Source: Deltaproteobacteria bacterium | GTDB lineage: Bacteria > Desulfobacterota > Syntrophorhabdia > Syntrophorhabdales > Syntrophorhabdaceae | DNA: 38,528 bases | Direction of reading: 5' to 3' | Assembly (NCBI GenBank): GCA_029553295.1 | Contig: JAKPCK010000088.1 | Location: 1-38,528, forward strand | Shown: piece by piece, positions 35,640-38,528 of the stretch | Layout of the letters: every line of letters begins with the position of its first letter | Position numbering within the stretch: the stretch's first letter is position 1 | Translations under genes and position numbers: made by a program | The notes under the pieces: model-generated | The model's input: the letters and a program-made list of their open reading frames with translations, nothing else | What the model was told of the DNA's origin: nothing | Databases searched by the model: none

Positions 35640-36131
35640 CTATTCAGGAACCTGTTGGGTCAGGCTTTTATCTATCCAGCCAATGAGTCCAGATGGGAGC
35701 CTGACCTTAAACATATTCCCAGACTCATCTATCTTTTCCATCTTTGTCCCGGGGCTCACAACCCTCAGGGATTTACTCTTGATATCTGCTTCTGCCCTTA
35801 TATGGGACTGTTTAGTGGTTATTAAAAATATAATTGTTGGAAGAGCCTTTGCCTTTTGTTGAACCTGTGGCGTTACCATCTCGGTGGGTACCCAGGTCTC
35901 TATGTATTTTCCCTCTTCATCTATCTTATTTAGATACCTTTTGACCTCACCTGTCTTTGTGTCTATCAAAAATACACCAGTAGATGTATCGCTCTGCTGT
36001 GTCTTTATATTGAAAGTCTTGAATGTCCCCTGGAAGAGCTGGTATCTACCTATTTCGGACTGGGACTGGGCTATTGCAGCCCCTGCAAATGTCAAAAACA
36101 AAGACAGGCTAATGGCAGTTATCCTTAACAT
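35640..36131 (-). CDS. Secreted bacterial SH3-domain protein
   Basis: A 163-residue exported protein with signal peptide ending AGAAIA-QS. The N-terminal part (about 25-85, GRYQLFQGTFKTFN, TGVFLIDTKTGEVKRYLNK) resembles small periplasmic beta proteins that report a stored value. The C-terminal part (about 95-160, HIRAEADIKSKSLRVVSPGTKMEKIDESGNMFKVRLPSGLIGWIDKSL) is a typical SH3b domain, often binding peptidoglycan or peptides. The start has GAGGAG about 7 bases upstream, 11 bases after the preceding FN3 gene, so it is the last gene of a minus-strand operon. Function is probably wall- or complex-binding; not known. Confidence 0.8.
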   Translation of the reverse strand: MLRITAISLSLFLTFAGAAIAQSQSEIGRYQLFQGTFKTFNIKTQQSDTSTGVFLIDTKTGEVKRYLNKIDEEGKYIETWVPTEMVTPQVQQKAKALPTIIFLITTKQSHIRAEADIKSKSLRVVSPGTKMEKIDESGNMFKVRLPSGLIGWIDKSLTQQVPE

Positions 36132-36142
36132 ATTCTTCTCCT

Positions 36143-37825
36143 CTACTTTTTTGGTTCGGCTATTGCCTGAACCGATATAGGTGATGACAACTGGCTTTCA
36201 GCATTGGCAGAGTTAAAAGAAGAAACCCTGTAATAGAGTACAGTATTCTCCTTTATACTGAAGTCGTCATCTATATACTGGTCTCTGTCAGACCTTACAT
36301 CGTTTATCAATCTGTATTCCCCACTCTCTGTTGATGACCTGTATATCTTGTAACCCTTTATCTCATCATCTGGGCTTACTATGAGGTCCCACTGCAATAC
36401 CACCTTTTTTGGCTCTGTAGCCCTTGCCTTTAGACCTGTTGGCACAGGAGGCCTATCCCTTGTCTTTGCCGATGTGGGCTCTGAGAGATCGGTTTCCATA
36501 TTGCTACTGTTATATGCAGCGATCCTGTACCAATATTCCTTGTTATCCTCTAAATCTCTGTCTGTATATGTAGTTGTCTCTCGGTTAGATATCTGGGTTA
36601 TCCTCCTATAGCTTCCATATTTATCAAAGGACCTGTAGATTCTATAGCCTTCTACAACATCAGAAATAATAGGTTCCCAGGCAAGGATAGCATGTCTTAT
36701 CTTTCCATTGGAGGCCTTTATGGGTTTCATCTTTGCAACAGTAGTAGCACTGAGGCGGGCGGAGAAATGGCTCTCCGACTTATTCTCATTAAATGCTGTT
36801 ATAGCATATTCATACTCTGTGCCGTCTGATAGGCCTTTATCGGTAAATTCCTTTGCCTCATTGCTTAATCTTGCAGCCTCTGTGTAATCTTTTTCACCCT
36901 GTTTTTTTCTATAGATCTTAAAGCCTGCTACCTCAAGGCCCTTTTCTTTTTCTCCATGGGGTTTGGGCACCCATTTGAGGTGTGCACTTTTTATATCAGG
37001 TTTGATATTTAGAAATATAGGTGGATATGGCGCCACAGATGTCCTGCCCACAGCCATGGTGGAGAACTCAGACTCTGCACCTGTCTGGGATATAGCCTTT
37101 ATCTTATAGTAAAATGTCTCATTTAATTTCAGATTTCTGTCCATAAAAAAAGTAGTGGTAGTAGTGGCTATCTGGTTAAAGGGCCCCTCCTCCTTTGCTG
37201 ATTTGTATACCTTGTACCCAAGAATCATATCCGGTCTTTGGTGGCCCCATTTTATCCTTATGGCGTCTGTTGAGCCTGTTGTCTCTATGTTTACTGGGGG
37301 TGTAAGGGGTTGGGCAGCGGCAGCGCTACCGGCACCGGAGCACTCTTTTGCCTTTTTTATAATGATACCTGCAATATCCTGGATTTTTTTGCCAGATGCG
37401 TCCTTCTCAGAGACATTGTATATATCGCTCAGGCATGATGTCTTGCCTTTTATATCAAAGAGTTCAAGCTCCAGGACTATCCCGGCGTCTGTTGTATCTA
37501 TACTCCCGGAAAGGATAAAATCAAGCCCGTATTTATTGCCAATGGATAAAAAAGTGCTCTTTGACCTATCTTCTGGCCTCATATTCTCGAGATCCATGAT
37601 GTTCTCTATCTTTTTTCTCTCTGTCAGTTCAAAAAAACCTGACCTGTCTAAATCGTTCTGGAGCGTGGACATGAGGTTTTCTGTCTCACTTATGGCCCTT
37701 AAGGTCTTTGGGGTAAAAGGAAAACAGGCAAGCTTCTTTCTTATGCCCTGACTTGATGCATAAGAGAAAAGCATGAATACAGATAATATCGCAACAAAAC
37801 AGATAACAAAGGGTCTTTTATCCAT
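36143..37825 (-). CDS. Exported protein: CsgG/TolB-N-like domain plus four fibronectin type III domains
   Basis: A 560-residue exported protein with signal peptide MDKRPFVICFVAILSVFMLFSYASS. Residues about 28-160 look like a divergent CsgG/TolB-N type domain (KLACFPFTP, LMSTLQNDLDRSGFFELTERKKIENIM, IGNKYGLDFILSGSI, LELELFDIKGK). Four FN3 domains follow, starting near 175, 270, 368 and 460. Each has the Trp core and the GYKVYK/GFKIYR/GYRIYR/GYKIYR strand, plus the YYYKIKAIS/YEYAITAFN/YWYRIAAYN/LYYRVSSFN strand. FN3 arrays serve as spacers or binding arms on surface and periplasmic proteins. The gene starts 3 bases after the stop of the upstream partial gene, so they are translationally coupled. 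The FN3 copies are diverged, which argues against recent duplication. Confidence 0.85.
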   Translation of the reverse strand: MDKRPFVICFVAILSVFMLFSYASSQGIRKKLACFPFTPKTLRAISETENLMSTLQNDLDRSGFFELTERKKIENIMDLENMRPEDRSKSTFLSIGNKYGLDFILSGSIDTTDAGIVLELELFDIKGKTSCLSDIYNVSEKDASGKKIQDIAGIIIKKAKECSGAGSAAAAQPLTPPVNIETTGSTDAIRIKWGHQRPDMILGYKVYKSAKEEGPFNQIATTTTTFFMDRNLKLNETFYYKIKAISQTGAESEFSTMAVGRTSVAPYPPIFLNIKPDIKSAHLKWVPKPHGEKEKGLEVAGFKIYRKKQGEKDYTEAARLSNEAKEFTDKGLSDGTEYEYAITAFNENKSESHFSARLSATTVAKMKPIKASNGKIRHAILAWEPIISDVVEGYRIYRSFDKYGSYRRITQISNRETTTYTDRDLEDNKEYWYRIAAYNSSNMETDLSEPTSAKTRDRPPVPTGLKARATEPKKVVLQWDLIVSPDDEIKGYKIYRSSTESGEYRLINDVRSDRDQYIDDDFSIKENTVLYYRVSSFNSANAESQLSSPISVQAIAEPKK

Positions 37826-37828
37826 ATC

Positions 37829-38528
37829 TTACATGTCTTTTAATGCCTTGTTTATCCCCTCCCAAGATTCTTTTGTTATAGGGGTAGATATCCTCTTTAA
37901 TTTCTCAACATGTATGGCATCTACGAATTTTTCTATAGCAGATTCATATTCATTACTGGATAGGAGTTTTTTTGCCTGCTCTGAATAAGAGATCTGGAGG
38001 TTCTGGAAACGACCGAGGACAGCCTGGCCGAGTTTTGCAACTGTTTTGTTTATTACCCTCTCAAACAACTCAGAATCTGATGGCATCTTAAGGGGTATAT
38101 AGGGTATTTTGGCAAACTCGACACCCTCTTGGTAGTTCCCCTCAACTGTCTCTGTTTCTTTAAGGGTATCTGTTATCTTTACCTCACCCTCTTCCACATC
38201 TATTATCCTGTATGAGACTGTTACTGTGGCTGTATGCCTGTAGGTTGCAACCTTATAGGATACAAGCCTTGTCTCGTCTTCCTCAATGTATTGCGGAGGG
38301 GCATATTTAATCTGTTCTGGGGTTGGATAAGGATGTGTTTGCCGCCATATCCTATATTCCTCGTTGGGTAGACGTTTTTTGCCGACCACGGCATTAATGG
38401 TCCTCTGACCTTCATCCTTGTTCTTCTCTATATTGAACTGAAGGACATTGCCGAGGATAAATATATCTGTACCCTTTAGTTTTCCTGCCTTTTTTGCGCT
38501 CTCCAAATCAGCAAGGCCTGCCTGGCCA
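37829..38528 (-). CDS. Partial CDS, probably secreted CsgG-related protein, 5' end outside window
   Basis: The frame is open to the right edge (GQAGLADLESAKKAGKLKGTD...), so at least 232 residues are present and the start lies beyond the window; the in-frame TTG near 38506 is not supported as a start. ARKAGKLKGTD-like text followed by IFILGNVLQFN resembles the end of the CsgG helix-strand unit (family: KAGKLLGVDYIVTGSV). TVSYRIIDVEEGEVKITDTL fits the following strands. A C-terminal helix (LISSNEYESAIEKF-like, about 185-210) is TPR-like. No signal peptide can be seen because the N-terminus is missing. It is first in the visible part of the minus-strand unit and is coupled to the FN3 gene. Confidence 0.6.
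   Translation of the reverse strand, partial: GQAGLADLESAKKAGKLKGTDIFILGNVLQFNIEKNKDEGQRTINAVVGKKRLPNEEYRIWRQTHPYPTPEQIKYAPPQYIEEDETRLVSYKVATYRHTATVTVSYRIIDVEEGEVKITDTLKETETVEGNYQEGVEFAKIPYIPLKMPSDSELFERVINKTVAKLGQAVLGRFQNLQISYSEQAKKLLSSNEYESAIEKFVDAIHVEKLKRISTPITKESWEGINKALKDM

Noticed and set aside
37155-37751. 198-codon plus-strand open frame
   Set aside because: It is antisense to the FN3 protein gene, lacks a ribosome-binding site, and its translation resembles no family.
26518-38528. A curli (csg) operon
   Set aside because: CsgG-like folds are present but no CsgA/CsgB repeat protein and no CsgE or CsgF could be recognised.

Overview
The window is a bacterial chromosome segment from a diderm (Gram-negative) anaerobe. 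The evidence is a beta-barrel outer-membrane protein, lipoproteins with lipoboxes, split glyQ/glyS subunits, pyruvate phosphate dikinase, and a complete HdrABC-FlxABCD-type electron-transfer operon. Base composition looks mid-40s % GC by eye, and Arg is mostly AGG/AGA with frequent Ile ATA. Gene content fits Desulfobacterota (former Deltaproteobacteria) or a Nitrospirota-like lineage. I cannot place it more precisely from sequence alone.

Layout. 1-1551: 3' part of ilvD. 1701-3653: GAF-PAS-PAS-GGDEF diguanylate cyclase. 3871-9625: glyQ-glyS-ppdK. 9865-16636: a tightly coupled seven-gene operon in the order hdrC-hdrB-hdrA-flxD(mvhD)-flxC-flxB-flxA, closed by a good hairpin terminator. It probably encodes a cytoplasmic flavin-based bifurcating NAD(P)H/ferredoxin/disulfide oxidoreductase. 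16932-20042: tig-clpP-clpX behind a near-consensus promoter. 20112-20271: tRNA-Val(UAC) and tRNA-Asp(GUC), then a family 2 glycosyltransferase. 21374-23751: a receiver-CheC fusion overlapping a PAS-PAS-HD-GYP protein. 23846-25684: a histidine kinase/response regulator pair carrying three reading-frame breaks, so a decaying two-component system (or a local cluster of sequence errors).

25794-38528 is the least ordinary part: a block of almost entirely secreted or envelope proteins. On the minus strand are a Cys-rich membrane protein and a CsgG-like protein. Divergent from them, on the plus strand, are a TIGR04219-like barrel, a FlgT-N-like protein, a CsgG/FlgO-like lipoprotein, a TPR+SLH lipoprotein, an LPP20/FlgP-like protein, a CsgG/FlgO-LamG fusion and a transglutaminase-like protein with a poly-Pro linker. 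Converging on these from the right edge are a partial secreted protein, a CsgG/TolB-like protein with four FN3 domains, and an SH3-domain protein. Four or five CsgG/FlgO-like modules plus FlgT- and FlgP-like modules lie in about 12 kb, with no curli subunit and no flagellar gene visible. This is my best candidate for an undescribed envelope system.

How parts may work together. The window holds a c-di-GMP synthase (1701) and a c-di-GMP hydrolase (22339) with a co-transcribed receiver-phosphatase, so second-messenger control of surface behaviour is plausible, but no sequence link ties these to the envelope block. Family assignments rest on recognising motifs in the translations; no database search was run.
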